In this document: in pieces, positions 45,273 to 54,721 of the stretch | Layout: every line of letters starts with the position of its first letter | Position numbering within the stretch: position 1 is the first letter of the stretch | Source of the DNA: Natronosalvus rutilus | Lineage (GTDB): Archaea > Halobacteriota > Halobacteria > Halobacteriales > Natrialbaceae | NCBI RefSeq assembly: GCF_024204665.1 | Contig: NZ_CP100355.1 | Coordinates: forward strand, 62,001-126,000 | Direction of reading: 5' to 3' | Length of the DNA: 64,000 nucleotides | The notes under the pieces: model-generated | Told to the model about the DNA's origin: nothing | Database searches by the model: none | Seen by the model: the letters and a program-made list of their open reading frames with translations, nothing else | Translations under genes and position numbers: made by a program

Positions 45273-46547
45273 ATGAGTATGTACCAGCGGGACTTCATGG
45301 AGGGAACGCGCGGGACCCAGGCCGTCGACTGGGAGGAGCGCATCGACGTCAAACGGATGCGCCGCGAGCGAAAGGAGCGCGCCCTCGAGCGCCTCCAGGA
45401 GACCGAACTGGGCGCCATGCTCCTCGTCTCGGACCCGAACATCCGCTACGTCACCGGCCTGGCGATGACCGGCGGCAGCGGGGCCGACCACTACACGGTC
45501 CTCACCGAGGAGGGCGACGTAATTCACTGGGACACCGCCGACCACGCGAGCAACCAGCGGTTCAACTGCCCGTGGCTCCAGGACATCCGCTACGCCTGCC
45601 CCGGACTCGGCAACGTCCCCCGCGCCTCCGGCCGCGACTCCGCGCGTGACTTCCTCAAGGCGAAAATGGCCGACACCGTGGCGACGGCCCTCGAGGAGTA
45701 CGGCGTGGACGACGAGGTGCTGGGCATCGACGTCGGGAACGCCGGCCTGGTGAGCGCCTTCGAGGACCGTGGGATCGAGGTCGACACCGGGACCGTGCCA
45801 AAGGTGATGGAAGATGCTCGCAAGGTCAAGACCCGCGACGAGATCGAGTGTCTGCGCCAGGTCGCGGCCATCTGCGAGGCCGGGTTCCAGCGAATCACCG
45901 AGACCGCCCGCCCCGGAGCCAGCGAGACCGACCTCTGGGGCGCCGCCGCGGAGGAGCTCTGGAAGCAGGGGGCGTTCGTCGGCGGCGGCTACGTCACCTC
46001 TGGACCGAACACCTGGCCGAAACACCAGGCGAACACCACCGATCGGATGATCCGGCCCGGCGACCTCGTCTACGCCGACTTCTACAATATCGGTTACCTG
46101 GGCTACCGCTCGTGTTACTACCGCACCTTCAGCATGGGCGAGCCAACCCAGGCCCAAAAAGACGCCTACGAGATCGCCCGCGACAACCTCTACGACGTCC
46201 TCGAGCGCATCGAACCCGGCGCGACGACCGACGAGATCTGCCAGGGCTTCCCGGACATGGAAGGCGAGCACGCCGACTTCTACGACGCCGACGAACACTG
46301 GCAGATGACGACTAACCACTGGGGCCACGGACTGGGCCTCCAGCTCTACGAGGTGCCGCTGATCTGGCGCGGCCTCTCCCCCGAGCACCCGATCGAGATC
46401 GAGGAGGGGATGACGATGGCCGTCGAGACCCAGGAGCCCGCGGAGAACCAGGGCGTGCGCGTCGAGGAGATGGTCGTCGTCCGCGAGAATGGCGTCGAGA
46501 TCCTGAGCCAGTGGCCGGTCGAAGAGATTACGCGCATCGACTACTGA
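45273..46547 (+). CDS. M24-family (pita-bread) enzyme, possibly peptidase or DMSP-lyase-like
   Basis: A 424-residue protein with creatinase N-domain and M24 catalytic fold. N-half: LGAMLLVSDPNIRYVTGLAM. C-half: VKTRDEIECLRQVAAICEAG, RPGDLVYADFYNIGYLGYRS then CYYRTFSMGEP, NHWGHGLGLQLYEVPLIWRG, GMTMAVETQEPAENQGVRVE with EEMVVV. Of the usual five metal ligands the first Asp, the His in GHGLG and both Glu are present, but the second Asp (normally S-D-x-T-R-T) is Cys. That points away from ordinary Xaa-Pro aminopeptidase; DddP-type lyases also use this fold. Substrate unknown. Confidence 0.78.
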   Translation: MSMYQRDFMEGTRGTQAVDWEERIDVKRMRRERKERALERLQETELGAMLLVSDPNIRYVTGLAMTGGSGADHYTVLTEEGDVIHWDTADHASNQRFNCPWLQDIRYACPGLGNVPRASGRDSARDFLKAKMADTVATALEEYGVDDEVLGIDVGNAGLVSAFEDRGIEVDTGTVPKVMEDARKVKTRDEIECLRQVAAICEAGFQRITETARPGASETDLWGAAAEELWKQGAFVGGGYVTSGPNTWPKHQANTTDRMIRPGDLVYADFYNIGYLGYRSCYYRTFSMGEPTQAQKDAYEIARDNLYDVLERIEPGATTDEICQGFPDMEGEHADFYDADEHWQMTTNHWGHGLGLQLYEVPLIWRGLSPEHPIEIEEGMTMAVETQEPAENQGVRVEEMVVVRENGVEILSQWPVEEITRIDY

Positions 46548-46676
46548 CTGCTCGATTCGAGAGCGGGTTTCGAGTCTCGACTCTCCGATCTCGAGACTCG
46601 AGGGGGCCGGCCTCCGTACGGCCAGCGGACCGGCATCGGCCCACGATTTTTGACGAGGACGACCGTATCCTCGAGC

Positions 46677-47183
46677 ATGGAGTTCGACGTCATCAAGGGC
46701 GACATCGCAGCACAGTCCGCCAACGCCCTCGTCAACGCCGCCGGAACGAGCCTCCGGATGGGATCGGGCGTCGCCGGCGCGCTTCGCCGCGGGGCCGGTC
46801 CCGAAATCAACGAGAAGGCGATAGCGAAGGGGCCGATCGACCTCGGCGAAGTCGCCGTCACGGACGCCTACGACCTCGAGGCCGAGTACGTCGTCCACGC
46901 GGCGGCGATGCCCCACGACGGCGACGGGAAGGCCACCGCAGAGAGCATCCGTGACGCCACCCGGAACAGCCTCGAGCGCGCCGACGACCTGGACTGTCAG
47001 TCGCTCGTGATCCCGGCACTCGGCTGTGGCGTCGCCGGCTTCGACCTCGCCGAGGGCGCCGAGATCATCGCCCGAGAGATTCAGGCTTACGAACCGACCA
47101 CGCTCGAGGACGTACGATTCATCGCCTACGACGAGGGAGAGTTCGAGACGATTCGACGAGTCGCACGGCGACTCCGGGGCTGA
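46677..47183 (+). CDS. Macro-domain protein (ADP-ribose deacylase/hydrolase type)
   Basis: A 168-residue stand-alone macro domain, a class that removes ADP-ribose or O-acetyl-ADP-ribose modifications. FDVIKGDIAAQSANALVNAA with GTSLRMGSGVAGALRRGAG is the ligand loop, HAAAMPHDGDGKATAES follows, and IPALGCGVAGFDLAEGAEII is the second phosphate loop. The ATG at 46677 begins MEFDVIKGDI; nine more residues from 46650 are possible. Confidence 0.92.
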   Translation: MEFDVIKGDIAAQSANALVNAAGTSLRMGSGVAGALRRGAGPEINEKAIAKGPIDLGEVAVTDAYDLEAEYVVHAAAMPHDGDGKATAESIRDATRNSLERADDLDCQSLVIPALGCGVAGFDLAEGAEIIAREIQAYEPTTLEDVRFIAYDEGEFETIRRVARRLRG

Positions 47184-47276
47184 CTGGAGTCAACGATTTC
47201 GGGGCGGAACTGGACCCAGCGACTCTGTGACTGAACCGGAGCCAACGACTCCGTGACTGAACTGAAGCAAGTGACG
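47178..47276. repeat. Degenerate 26-bp tandem repeat between convergent genes
   Basis: About four diverged copies with 25-26 base spacing. GTGACTGAAC at 47227 and 47253 is exact; the earlier copies read GACTGGAGTCAACGA and GAACTGGACCCAGCGAC. It fills the gap between the stop codons of the macro-domain and CheW-like genes. No promoter or terminator is evident in it. Confidence 0.6.
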
Positions 47277-47286
47277 ACGGACCCAA

Positions 47287-47739
47287 CTAGTCGTGAATCG
47301 CTCGTTCGTCGAGCCAGCGATATGTCTCCTCCTCGAGTAAAAGGTGACCGGCGACGAACGCGCCGCCCCGCGGGTTTGGCTCGAGGCGGTCCCCGTCGAC
47401 CCGCCGAGTGATGCCGACGTCGTCGACCAGCCACCCGTAGTAGGCGCCGGCGTCGTCGGTGACGCCGAATACGAGGAGCATCGGATCGCTCGAGCGATCG
47501 AGCGACGCCGTTGGCGCAGCGAACACTCGTGCGAGGTCGACGACCCGGATCCGCTCGCCACCGACGGCGATTTCGCCCGCGTTCCAGGGGTCCTCAGCGT
47601 CGTCGACGACGCCGGTGTCATCGACGCCCAGCACCGACGAGACTCGATCGGATTCGACGCAGTAGCCGTCCGTCTGCAGTTCGAACGGCAGTATCGAGAC
47701 GCGGCCGGTCGGCTCGCTCGAGCCACCAGTCTCCGTCAT
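47287..47739 (-). CDS. CheW-like domain protein
   Basis: A 150-residue protein with a CheW-type SH3-like fold: VSILPFELQTDGYCVESDRV, SSVLGVDDTG, EIAVGGERIRVVDLARVFAA and GWLVDDVGITRRVDGDRLEP. CheW links chemoreceptors to CheA, but short CheW-like proteins in haloarchaea also act elsewhere. It lies next to a response regulator gene and away from any chemotaxis cluster. Since the archaellum locus at 14.7 kb is broken, a role in swimming behaviour is doubtful. Confidence 0.75.
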   Translation of the reverse strand: MTETGGSSEPTGRVSILPFELQTDGYCVESDRVSSVLGVDDTGVVDDAEDPWNAGEIAVGGERIRVVDLARVFAAPTASLDRSSDPMLLVFGVTDDAGAYYGWLVDDVGITRRVDGDRLEPNPRGGAFVAGHLLLEEETYRWLDERAIHD

Positions 47740-47815
47740 TCAGTTCAGACGGAGACGACGCTGTAAAATAACTGTTGCGACAACCTATCGGGACGCACTC
47801 GCCCGGTTTTTTCTA

Positions 47816-48400
47816 CTACTCGGTCGCGATCGGCGTTCTGGAGATATCTTCACAGAGGCGGCGATAGACGTCCCGTTCGAGCAGTTCCATCATGGTATCG
47901 TCGACGGTCGCCCGCAACACCGCCAGGCGATCCTCGAGAACGGCGTACTCCTGGCTGGTCCGTCGCTCAGCGACGGTTTTCTGCCCGTCCAGGAGCGCCT
48001 TCTTCGACGCGAGTGCGAAGAATTTCTGGAGCTGGTCGTCGTAGCTCGAGCGCAACAGCAACTGGTCGATCAGCGAGGTGAGCTCGGTCTTCGAGACCGG
48101 CTTGACGAGGTAGTCGTCAAATCCCAGTCCGATGATGTCGAAGTCCGGTTCGACCGCCGTCACCATGGCTACGCGACAGTCGAGGTCGCGTTGCCGGATG
48201 GTCTCGAGGACGGTGTCGCCCGGGAGACCCGGCATTCGGCGGTCGAGGAGCACGATATCGACCGTCTCGTCGATGGCGTCGAGGGCGTCCGTGCCGTCGT
48301 AGGCGGTCTCGACGGACACCTCGTCCTCGAGCCAGGCGCCGTAGAGCGTCGCCAGGTTGGGTTCGTCTTCAACGATCAGGACGTGGGGTTCGGTTGGCAT
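47816..48400 (-). CDS. Response regulator with HalX domain
   Basis: A 194-residue cytosolic regulator. The receiver domain (1-120) has HVLIVEDEPNLATLYGAWLE, phospho-acceptor Asp53 in IVLLDRRMPGLPG, and the Lys of DYLVKPVSKTEL. The HalX output domain (about 125-185), rich in helix, contains FFALASKKALLDGQKTVAE and EYAVLEDRLAVLRATVDDTM. HalX proteins are haloarchaeal and their target is not known; they usually pair with a histidine kinase, none of which is adjacent. Confidence 0.92.
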   Translation of the reverse strand: MPTEPHVLIVEDEPNLATLYGAWLEDEVSVETAYDGTDALDAIDETVDIVLLDRRMPGLPGDTVLETIRQRDLDCRVAMVTAVEPDFDIIGLGFDDYLVKPVSKTELTSLIDQLLLRSSYDDQLQKFFALASKKALLDGQKTVAERRTSQEYAVLEDRLAVLRATVDDTMMELLERDVYRRLCEDISRTPIATE

Positions 48401-48534
48401 CGGGATAGTCTCCAGTATCGGCTGACGATTGACAGACTTCTCACGGAGCCATATGAATATATCGGGCGGTTGGACCTGGAAAACACCGCTGAACTGAATG
48501 AACGGTTCGAACGTAGCTGAACCCGATGGGGTCG

Positions 48535-50766
48535 CTACTCGAGTTCCGTCTCGAGTACGGTACGGAGAGCGGCGATGTCGGCCGCCGTTCGATCGAGGAC
48601 GGTCGTCTCGTCTCCGCCCTCCGTCGCGACCGTAATCGACAGCGTCCCATCTGCGGTCGGCGAGCCAAGTTCGACGACGGGTGCGACGCCGTCGAACGCC
48701 TCGACCACGGCGTCGGGATCGGTCGTCTGGATCACTCCCCGTCCGGGGAGTTCGTGAAACAGTCCCGCCGCGAGGTCGTCGGTCGGCAGCGCCACCTCGA
48801 GGCCGACGTCCGCGGTCACCATCTCCGCGAGCGTCACCGCGAGACCGCCGTGGCTCACGTCGTGGGTGGCAAGCGTCGACTCGGCGTTCGCGACGGTGGC
48901 GAGCGTCTCGAGCCGATCGATGGGCGCTTCAGGGAGATCGGGGAACCGATCGGTGCCCTCGAACTGGGCCAGGAGTTCGGAGCCGCCGAGGGCGAAGGAA
49001 TCGCGCTCGAGGGCGTCGTCGCCGACCAGGAGAAGCGACGACTCCTCGGAGCGCGCCTCGAGGCCCGGCGCGTCGTAGCCCGCCTTCGTGCCGACCATCG
49101 CGAGCGTCGGCGTCGGCGGGATGGGGCCGCTCACCGAGTCGTTGTACAGGGAGACGTTGCCGCCGACGACCGGCACCGAGAGCTCGGCACACATCTCCGC
49201 GAGGCCGTCGACGATGGCCTTGAAGCCGCCGTAGACGTCGGCCTTCTCGGGGTTGCCGCCGTTGAGGCAGTCCACGGCCGCGAGCGGCGTCGTGCCCTTG
49301 ACGGCGAGGTTGGTGGCGTTCTCGAGGGCGACTGCGCGTGCGCCGTCTCTCGGGTTCGCGACGGTCCAGTTCGGGGCGGCCCCTGCGGAGATGGCGAGAC
49401 CGGTTCCGGTTCCCCCGTCGATTCCGGTATCCGTCTCTCGAACGGCGACGATCGCCGCGTCGTCACCCGGCGGAACGCTCGTCCGGACCCCCACTTCGTG
49501 GTCGTACTGCCGGTAGACCCACCGCTTGGAGGCGGTGTTGGGCGAGCCGACGACGGCATCGAAGGCGTCCTCGAGGTCAGTGTCAGGGAGGTCGGTCTCG
49601 GGGTCGGTCGGTTCCTCCCACGGCAGGTCGTTCATCGGCGACCCGTCCCCGAGGAACTCGGCGTCAACGTCGACGACGGTCTCCCCCTGATGGGTGCAGA
49701 CGTAGTTGCCGTTGGTGACCTCGCCGATGACTGAACAGCCCAGATCGAAGCGCTCGGCAATCTCGCGAACGCGCTCGACGTTCTCGGGGGCGACCTCGTA
49801 GCACATCCGCTCCTGGGACTCGGCGAGCAGGATCTCGAGTGGCGTCATGTTCGGCTCGCGCTGGTGGACCCGTTCGAGGTCGATTTCGGCGCCGAGACTG
49901 CCTTTGGCGACGAGTTCACTCGAGGCGCCACCGAGGCCGGCGGCGCCGAGGTCGCGGGCCGACTCGATCAGCCCTTCGTCGATCATGACCTCGTTGGCCT
50001 CGATCAGCAGTTTCTCGGCGTAGGGGTCGCCGACCTGGACCGCGGGGCGGTCCTCCGTTTCGGCGTCCTCGGCCAGGTCCTCGCTCGCGAAGCTCGCGCC
50101 GCCGAGGCCGTCCCGGCCGGTGGCGTTGCCCACCAGCACGAGTTTGTTGCCGGGTTCCTGGGCAACAGCCGTCACGAGGCGGTCCTCGGTGAGGAGGCCG
50201 ACGCAGGCGACGTTCACCAGTGGGTTCCCCTCGTAGTCGGGGTGGAAGTCGACGCTGCCCCCGACGGTGGGGACGCCGATGCAGTTCCCGTAGTGGCTGA
50301 TTCCCTCGACGACGCCCTCGAGGAGGTACCGGGAGTGTTCGTTCTCGAAGGGGCCGAAGTAGAGGCTGTCGGTGAGCGCGATTGGGTAGGCGCCCATCGA
50401 GAGGGTGTCCCGGACGATGCCGCCGACGCCCGTGGCGGCGCCGTCGAAGGGGTCGACGTAGGAGGGGTGGTTGTGACTCTCGATGCCGAGGGTGATGTAA
50501 ACGTCCTCGTCTCCCTCGGTTTCGCCATCCTCGCTTCCGTCCTCGCTCGTGCCGCCGATTGAGGGCAGCGCGACGACCGCCGCGTCGTCGCCCGGCCCCA
50601 CGACGACCTGTTCGCCCTCGCTCTCGAACGCTGACAGCAGTGGTCTCGAGGATCGGTAGGCGCAGTGTTCGCTCCAGAGGTTCTCGAACAGCGCCGCCTC
50701 AGCTGGGGTGGGCTCTCGGCCCAGCTCGGCGACGATCAGTTCGTGGTCCGAATCGGCTTCGCTCAT
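48535..50766 (-). CDS. purL: Phosphoribosylformylglycinamidine synthase subunit PurL
   Basis: Large synthetase subunit of the small-PurL system (with PurS and PurQ), purine step 4. It has 743 residues. Motifs: [50 protein letters not shown] with [30 protein letters not shown], and in the second half [14 protein letters not shown] with [15 protein letters not shown]. The acidic insert around residue 75 ([16 protein letters not shown]) is haloarchaeal. TATA-like TTTACTG is about 27 bases before the ATG. Confidence 0.96.
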   Translation of the reverse strand: MSEADSDHELIVAELGREPTPAEAALFENLWSEHCAYRSSRPLLSAFESEGEQVVVGPGDDAAVVALPSIGGTSEDGSEDGETEGDEDVYITLGIESHNHPSYVDPFDGAATGVGGIVRDTLSMGAYPIALTDSLYFGPFENEHSRYLLEGVVEGISHYGNCIGVPTVGGSVDFHPDYEGNPLVNVACVGLLTEDRLVTAVAQEPGNKLVLVGNATGRDGLGGASFASEDLAEDAETEDRPAVQVGDPYAEKLLIEANEVMIDEGLIESARDLGAAGLGGASSELVAKGSLGAEIDLERVHQREPNMTPLEILLAESQERMCYEVAPENVERVREIAERFDLGCSVIGEVTNGNYVCTHQGETVVDVDAEFLGDGSPMNDLPWEEPTDPETDLPDTDLEDAFDAVVGSPNTASKRWVYRQYDHEVGVRTSVPPGDDAAIVAVRETDTGIDGGTGTGLAISAGAAPNWTVANPRDGARAVALENATNLAVKGTTPLAAVDCLNGGNPEKADVYGGFKAIVDGLAEMCAELSVPVVGGNVSLYNDSVSGPIPPTPTLAMVGTKAGYDAPGLEARSEESSLLLVGDDALERDSFALGGSELLAQFEGTDRFPDLPEAPIDRLETLATVANAESTLATHDVSHGGLAVTLAEMVTADVGLEVALPTDDLAAGLFHELPGRGVIQTTDPDAVVEAFDGVAPVVELGSPTADGTLSITVATEGGDETTVLDRTAADIAALRTVLETELE

Positions 50767-50905
50767 TCACCTAGGTGGTGAAAGTCGGACAGTAAAGGGG
50801 TTTCCATATCCACGTTCGTGCATCGTCTCGAGTCTTTCGATTTTTATTCGCGTTCGACTGGTTAGAACCAGTATACTTTTGCCGGGCCATCCTGGATTCT
50901 CTCGT

Positions 50906-51112
50906 ATGAGCACCTCCTATACGCAGCAGGCGAACCCGTTCGAGAATCCAATGGTCCGCTACGCGCTCGGCCTCTCCGGGGCAGCGATCATCGCCTTCGT
51001 CGCCATCGTCTACCTCGAGGGCCTCGTTCGCTACCTCGCGCTGGGACTCGCCGTCCTCGACGCCGTGCTGGTGCCGAAGTTCCTCGAGTACGCGCTCGAG
51101 GCCGAGCAGTAA
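50906..51112 (+). CDS. Small haloarchaeal membrane protein (68 aa)
   Basis: Starts MSTSYTQQANPFENPMVRYA, followed by two hydrophobic segments, LGLSGAAIIAFVAIVYLEGL and YLALGLAVLDAVLVPKFLEY. It looks like a conserved haloarchaeal small protein of unknown role. The ATG at 50906 is fixed by a TATA element (GTATACTTTT) about 30 bases upstream; the long in-frame extension before it is not coding. Confidence 0.75.
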   Translation: MSTSYTQQANPFENPMVRYALGLSGAAIIAFVAIVYLEGLVRYLALGLAVLDAVLVPKFLEYALEAEQ

Positions 51113-51127
51113 TCGCCCCCTGGCGGT

Positions 51128-51487
51128 TCACCCCTCGCGTTCCGACGCCGATTCCCCGTTCTCCGGGCCGCCCGGGAGCCTATGTGGTCCCCAAAAGTCT
51201 TCGTCGGTTGCCGACTCCGCCCGCTCGAGCAGGGAGAAGACGACGCCGAATCTGGCCGAAACCAGGACGACTGCGAACCACTTCGCGGGATTCTCGAGGC
51301 CGTTTTTCGCGGCGACGAAGTACACGAGCGACGCCAGAATCGTCACGGCGAGGACTGGCACCAGTACGATGGCGGCGATTTCGGGCGGCGACGGACGTCG
51401 TGACCGGCGTCGCTTCAAGCGGTATTCATCGTTTCGGTGGCCACGGGAGAAAACCGGGAGACTCGCGCGAACCGCGCATACGTCCAT
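51128..51487 (-). CDS. Probable membrane protein, start uncertain
   Basis: Core: a basic stretch KRRRSRRPSPPEI followed by two helices AAIVLVPVLAVTILASLVYF and WFAVVLVSARFGVVFSLLER and a hydrophilic tail. From the ATG at 51487 the length is 119, but the first 23 residues look unlike a protein start, and a TTG at codon 24 would give a tidier 96-residue protein. It is convergent with the 68-residue membrane protein and divergent from the HD-domain gene. Confidence 0.5.
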   Translation of the reverse strand: MDVCAVRASLPVFSRGHRNDEYRLKRRRSRRPSPPEIAAIVLVPVLAVTILASLVYFVAAKNGLENPAKWFAVVLVSARFGVVFSLLERAESATDEDFWGPHRLPGGPENGESASEREG

Positions 51488-51516
51488 TTTTGTACGAGAG
51501 CGCCGAATGCGATGGC

Positions 51517-52743
51517 ATGAAAACCATCAAGGACAGCGTCCACGACCACATCGTGGTCGACGGCGTGGCGCGGGACCTCCTCGACACGCCCGCCGTCCAG
51601 CGTCTCCGGAACATTGCCCAACTCGGCACTGTCTCGCTCGTCTACCCCTCCGCGAACCACACCCGCTTCGAGCACAGCCTCGGCGTCTACCACCTCGCCT
51701 GCGAGGCCCTCGAGCACCTCGGTATCGGCGGCATCGAGGCCGATCGCGTCCAGGCCGCCGCCATTCTCCACGACGTCGGCCACGGCCCGTTCAGCCACAA
51801 CCTCGAGGAGCTGACCCACCGGAAGACGGGCCGATACCACGACGATGTCCACGACCTGCTGGCCGTGGGCGAGATTGGCGACGTCCTCCGTGAGCACGAC
51901 CTCGAGCCCGACGCCGTCGCGGACCTGGTCGCCGGCAACGGTCGCTTCGGGCAGATCGTCTCCGGGGAACTAGACGTCGACCGGATGGACTACCTCGTGC
52001 GCGACGCCCATCACACGGGCGTTCCCTACGGGACGATCGATCACGGCCGACTGGTTCGCGAGCTTCGCTTCGCCGACGGCGAACTCGTCCTCGCAGAGGG
52101 GAACGTCCAGACCGCCGAGAGCCTCCTAGTCGCTCGCGCGCTGATGAATCCGACCGTCTACAGCCACAGCGTCGCTCGCATCAGCAAGGCGATGCTCCGA
52201 CGCGCGGGCGAACAGTTGCTCGAGGCCGAGGAAACGGACGCCCACACCCTCCAGCGGATGGATGACCACGACCTGATCGTCTCGTTGCGCTCGAGCGACG
52301 CCACCGGAGAATTCTCCCGGCGCCTCGATCACCGCGACCTGTACAAGCGAGCCGTCTGGGCCGAGATCGACGACGTGCCGGGCGGGATCATCGAGGCCGA
52401 CCACGAGGCGATTCGAGAGTTCGAGCGCGAGATCGCCGACCTGGCGAACGTCGATCCCGAGACGGTCATCATCGACGTCCCCGCTCGTCCGTCGATGAAG
52501 GAGTCCACGACGCGCGTGCTGGTCAACGGCGACGTCCGCCAGCTGGGTCGACAGTCCCCGCTCGTGGACGCGCTCCGGGCCGCCCAGTACTCCCAGTGGC
52601 GACTCGGCGTTTACTCTTCCGACGACGTCCGCGAACCCGTCGGCCGGGCCGCCGTCGACGTGCTGGGCCTCGACATCGACGGCCCGCTCGTCACCGAGGT
52701 GCGTGACGGACTGTACGCGACGCTGGATCAGTTCGTGGACTGA
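51517..52743 (+). CDS. HD-domain phosphohydrolase (SAMHD1/dGTPase-like)
   Basis: A 408-residue HD-superfamily protein of the YdhJ/SAMHD1-like group, probably a nucleotide phosphohydrolase. Start MKTIKDSVHDHIVVDGVARD; metal site residues lie in NHTRFEHSLGVYHLA (His), AAILHDVGHGPFSHNLEEL (His-Asp) and ELDVDRMDYLVRDAHHTGV (Asp). TATA-like TTTTTGTACG about 27 bases before the ATG at 51517 supports this start; the open frame continues 333 bases upstream without coding character. The natural substrate is not known. Confidence 0.88.
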   Translation: MKTIKDSVHDHIVVDGVARDLLDTPAVQRLRNIAQLGTVSLVYPSANHTRFEHSLGVYHLACEALEHLGIGGIEADRVQAAAILHDVGHGPFSHNLEELTHRKTGRYHDDVHDLLAVGEIGDVLREHDLEPDAVADLVAGNGRFGQIVSGELDVDRMDYLVRDAHHTGVPYGTIDHGRLVRELRFADGELVLAEGNVQTAESLLVARALMNPTVYSHSVARISKAMLRRAGEQLLEAEETDAHTLQRMDDHDLIVSLRSSDATGEFSRRLDHRDLYKRAVWAEIDDVPGGIIEADHEAIREFEREIADLANVDPETVIIDVPARPSMKESTTRVLVNGDVRQLGRQSPLVDALRAAQYSQWRLGVYSSDDVREPVGRAAVDVLGLDIDGPLVTEVRDGLYATLDQFVD

Positions 52744-52901
52744 GGTCCCCTCGAGCACGCCAGTGAGCGTCTCGAGTCGAAATCGGGGCCGGACTCGAAC
52801 AGCGACGAACACGAACCGAACCGATATCCAGCAAATCGCCCGCCGAACCCGAGACGCGGCGAAACGGAACCGTTGAAGGCGCCCGAACCGAACCGACGGG
52901 C

Positions 52902-53924
52902 ATGAAACTCACCGGAACGATTCTTCGGGGAACGGACCTCGAGCCAGTCGAGGGACGGCTGGTCGTCGGCGACGACGGCCGAATCGAGGCCATCGAGGAG
53001 GAAACGGTCGAGAGCGACGACGTCGTGCTCCCGGCGTTTATCAACGCCCACACCCACGTCGGCGACTCCATCGCGAAGGAAGCCGGCGGCGGGCTTTCCC
53101 TCGAGGAACTGGTCGCGCCGCCGGACGGCCTCAAGCATCGCCTGCTTCGAGACGCCAGTCGCGAGGAACTCGTCTCGGCCGTCCGAACCTCGCTCGAGTA
53201 CATGGAACGCGGCGGCACGGCGGTCTGTTTCGACTTCCGCGAGGGCGGCGTCGCGGGCGTGGAGGTACTTCGCGAGGCCGCCTCAAGTCAGGCGATCGAC
53301 GCCTACGCGTTCGCTCGCGAATCGCTCGAGGCGATGGAGGCGGGCGACGGGTTCGGGGCCAGCGGGGCCAACGACGACACCTTCGACCGCGAGCGCGAGG
53401 CGACCCGCGAAGCTGGCAAGCCCTTCGCCATCCACGCGGGCGAGGCCGACCCCAGCGACCTCCACCCGGCGATGGACCTCGAGCCGGAGTTTCTGGTCCA
53501 CGTCGTCCACCCCGAGGACGACCACCTCGAGCGGATCGCGAGGGAAGAAATTCCCGTCGTGGTCTGTCCGCGCTCGAACCTCGTCACCGGGGTCGGCCTC
53601 CCGCCCGTCGAGGAGTTGCTCGAGCGAACGACGCTCGCGCTGGGCACCGACAACGTGATGCTCAACTCGCCGTCGATGTTCCGGGAGATGGAGTTCCTCG
53701 CGAAGTGCTCCGACCTCCCCGCTCGCGAAATCCTGCGGATGGCGACGATCAACGGGGCCGCCCTGATGGATTTGGAGTACGGCTCGCTCGAGGCTGGAAA
53801 CGTTGCCCGCGTGCTGGTGCTCGACGGCGATTCGCCGAATCTCGACGGCGTCCGCGACCCCGTCCGGGCGGTCGTTCGACGAGCCGGGGTCGACGACGTG
53901 AAACGAGTCGTCTTCGCCGACTGA
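52902..53924 (+). CDS. Amidohydrolase family protein (Atz/Trz or deaminase type)
   Basis: A 340-residue metal-dependent hydrolase. The first strand region LVVGDDGRIEAIEE, metal motif LPAFINAHTHVGDS (HxH), FAIHAGEADPSDLHP (His-Ala-Gly-Glu), VHVVHPEDDHLERI (His) and LALGTDNVMLNSPSMFREME (Asp) give the mononuclear amidohydrolase set seen in adenosine, cytosine and guanine deaminases and Atz enzymes. It ends with a small composite beta domain (GNVARVLVLDGDSPNL). Substrate unknown; a nucleobase or pterin-like compound is plausible. Confidence 0.87.
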   Translation: MKLTGTILRGTDLEPVEGRLVVGDDGRIEAIEEETVESDDVVLPAFINAHTHVGDSIAKEAGGGLSLEELVAPPDGLKHRLLRDASREELVSAVRTSLEYMERGGTAVCFDFREGGVAGVEVLREAASSQAIDAYAFARESLEAMEAGDGFGASGANDDTFDREREATREAGKPFAIHAGEADPSDLHPAMDLEPEFLVHVVHPEDDHLERIAREEIPVVVCPRSNLVTGVGLPPVEELLERTTLALGTDNVMLNSPSMFREMEFLAKCSDLPAREILRMATINGAALMDLEYGSLEAGNVARVLVLDGDSPNLDGVRDPVRAVVRRAGVDDVKRVVFAD

Positions 53925-54047
53925 GGGTCCTGCGAGGATGGCGCGCTGGTCCCGCCTCGAGGCTGTCGGCCGTCGCTCGGGCGAGGCGGTGGACCGATAC
54001 TGACAGCTCGAAGGAATCTTTTTGACGAGAGACGTGTAACGAAAGCT

Positions 54048-54341
54048 ATGGTACTAGCTGGATTGCGGCAACTCAACGTCTACGGGAAAGTCGCGACGGG
54101 AAGTGCGTGCCTCGGCCTGATCGTCCTTCTCGTCGGGGGGCCGCCCTATCCCTACGAAGCGGTCGTGCTGTTCGGTATCGCCGCGCTCACGGTCGGACTG
54201 GCGATGTATCGGGGTTCCGGTTCAGACGATGACGACGAGTATGCACCGGACAGCCCCCCGACGCGTTCGAATCGGCAGAAAGAACGCGAGAAGAAGGTTG
54301 AAGCGGACAAAGTGCGGGCTATAAACGAAGGGGACCTGTAA
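54048..54341 (+). CDS. Small membrane protein with charged tail (97 aa)
   Basis: Two helices (VATGSACLGLIVLLVGGPP and YEAVVLFGIAALTVGLAMYR) are followed by a hydrophilic tail with an acidic run and a basic end (NRQKEREKKVEADKVRA). It resembles haloarchaeal proteins of the DUF7533 kind, from memory only. Function unknown; monocistronic. Confidence 0.65.
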   Translation: MVLAGLRQLNVYGKVATGSACLGLIVLLVGGPPYPYEAVVLFGIAALTVGLAMYRGSGSDDDDEYAPDSPPTRSNRQKEREKKVEADKVRAINEGDL

Positions 54342-54471
54342 GGGGCTCGACGGGGGCGGGTATCGAACTCGCCTCTCGAGAGGAACTGATCGAGAGGAGG
54401 TTCGGTGTGTCACTCGGGCGGGTCACTCGGGGACCGGCCGACACGTACCGCTACGGTTCGTCACCGGCTCG

Positions 54472-54615
54472 TTACTCGATCGGCATCGCCGTGTTCCGAT
54501 AGGCGACCCCGCACGCGGGACAGGTTCCGGGGTTTGTCGTCGCGGTGACCGTGTCCCCGCACTCGAGGCACTCGTAGGTCGATTCGGCCGCTGGATCGTA
54601 TGGAGCATCCTTCAT
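54472..54615 (-). CDS. Rubrerythrin-like zinc-ribbon protein (47 aa)
   Basis: A 47-residue protein starting MKDAPYDPAAES with two CxxC pairs, YECLECGDTVTA and PGTCPACGVAYRN, that form a one-zinc ribbon as in the DUF7129/rubrerythrin-like haloarchaeal family. It is below the size most gene finders keep. Role unknown, possibly nucleic acid or protein binding. Confidence 0.85.
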   Translation of the reverse strand: MKDAPYDPAAESTYECLECGDTVTATTNPGTCPACGVAYRNTAMPIE

Positions 54616-54721
54616 GGGTAGCCGGCCACGCGACGGTCGGTGGCCACGTAGTGCAATATTTGCCCGACGCCGATGGGCGTGGTGGTTCATTTCTAAACCC
54701 CCCTTCGACACAGCAGGTTTA

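Noticed and set aside
44826-46916. Minus-strand frame of nearly 700 codons opposite the M24 gene
   Set aside because: Stop-free because of GC-rich codon bias of the sense genes; it passes through three unrelated genes and the minisatellite.
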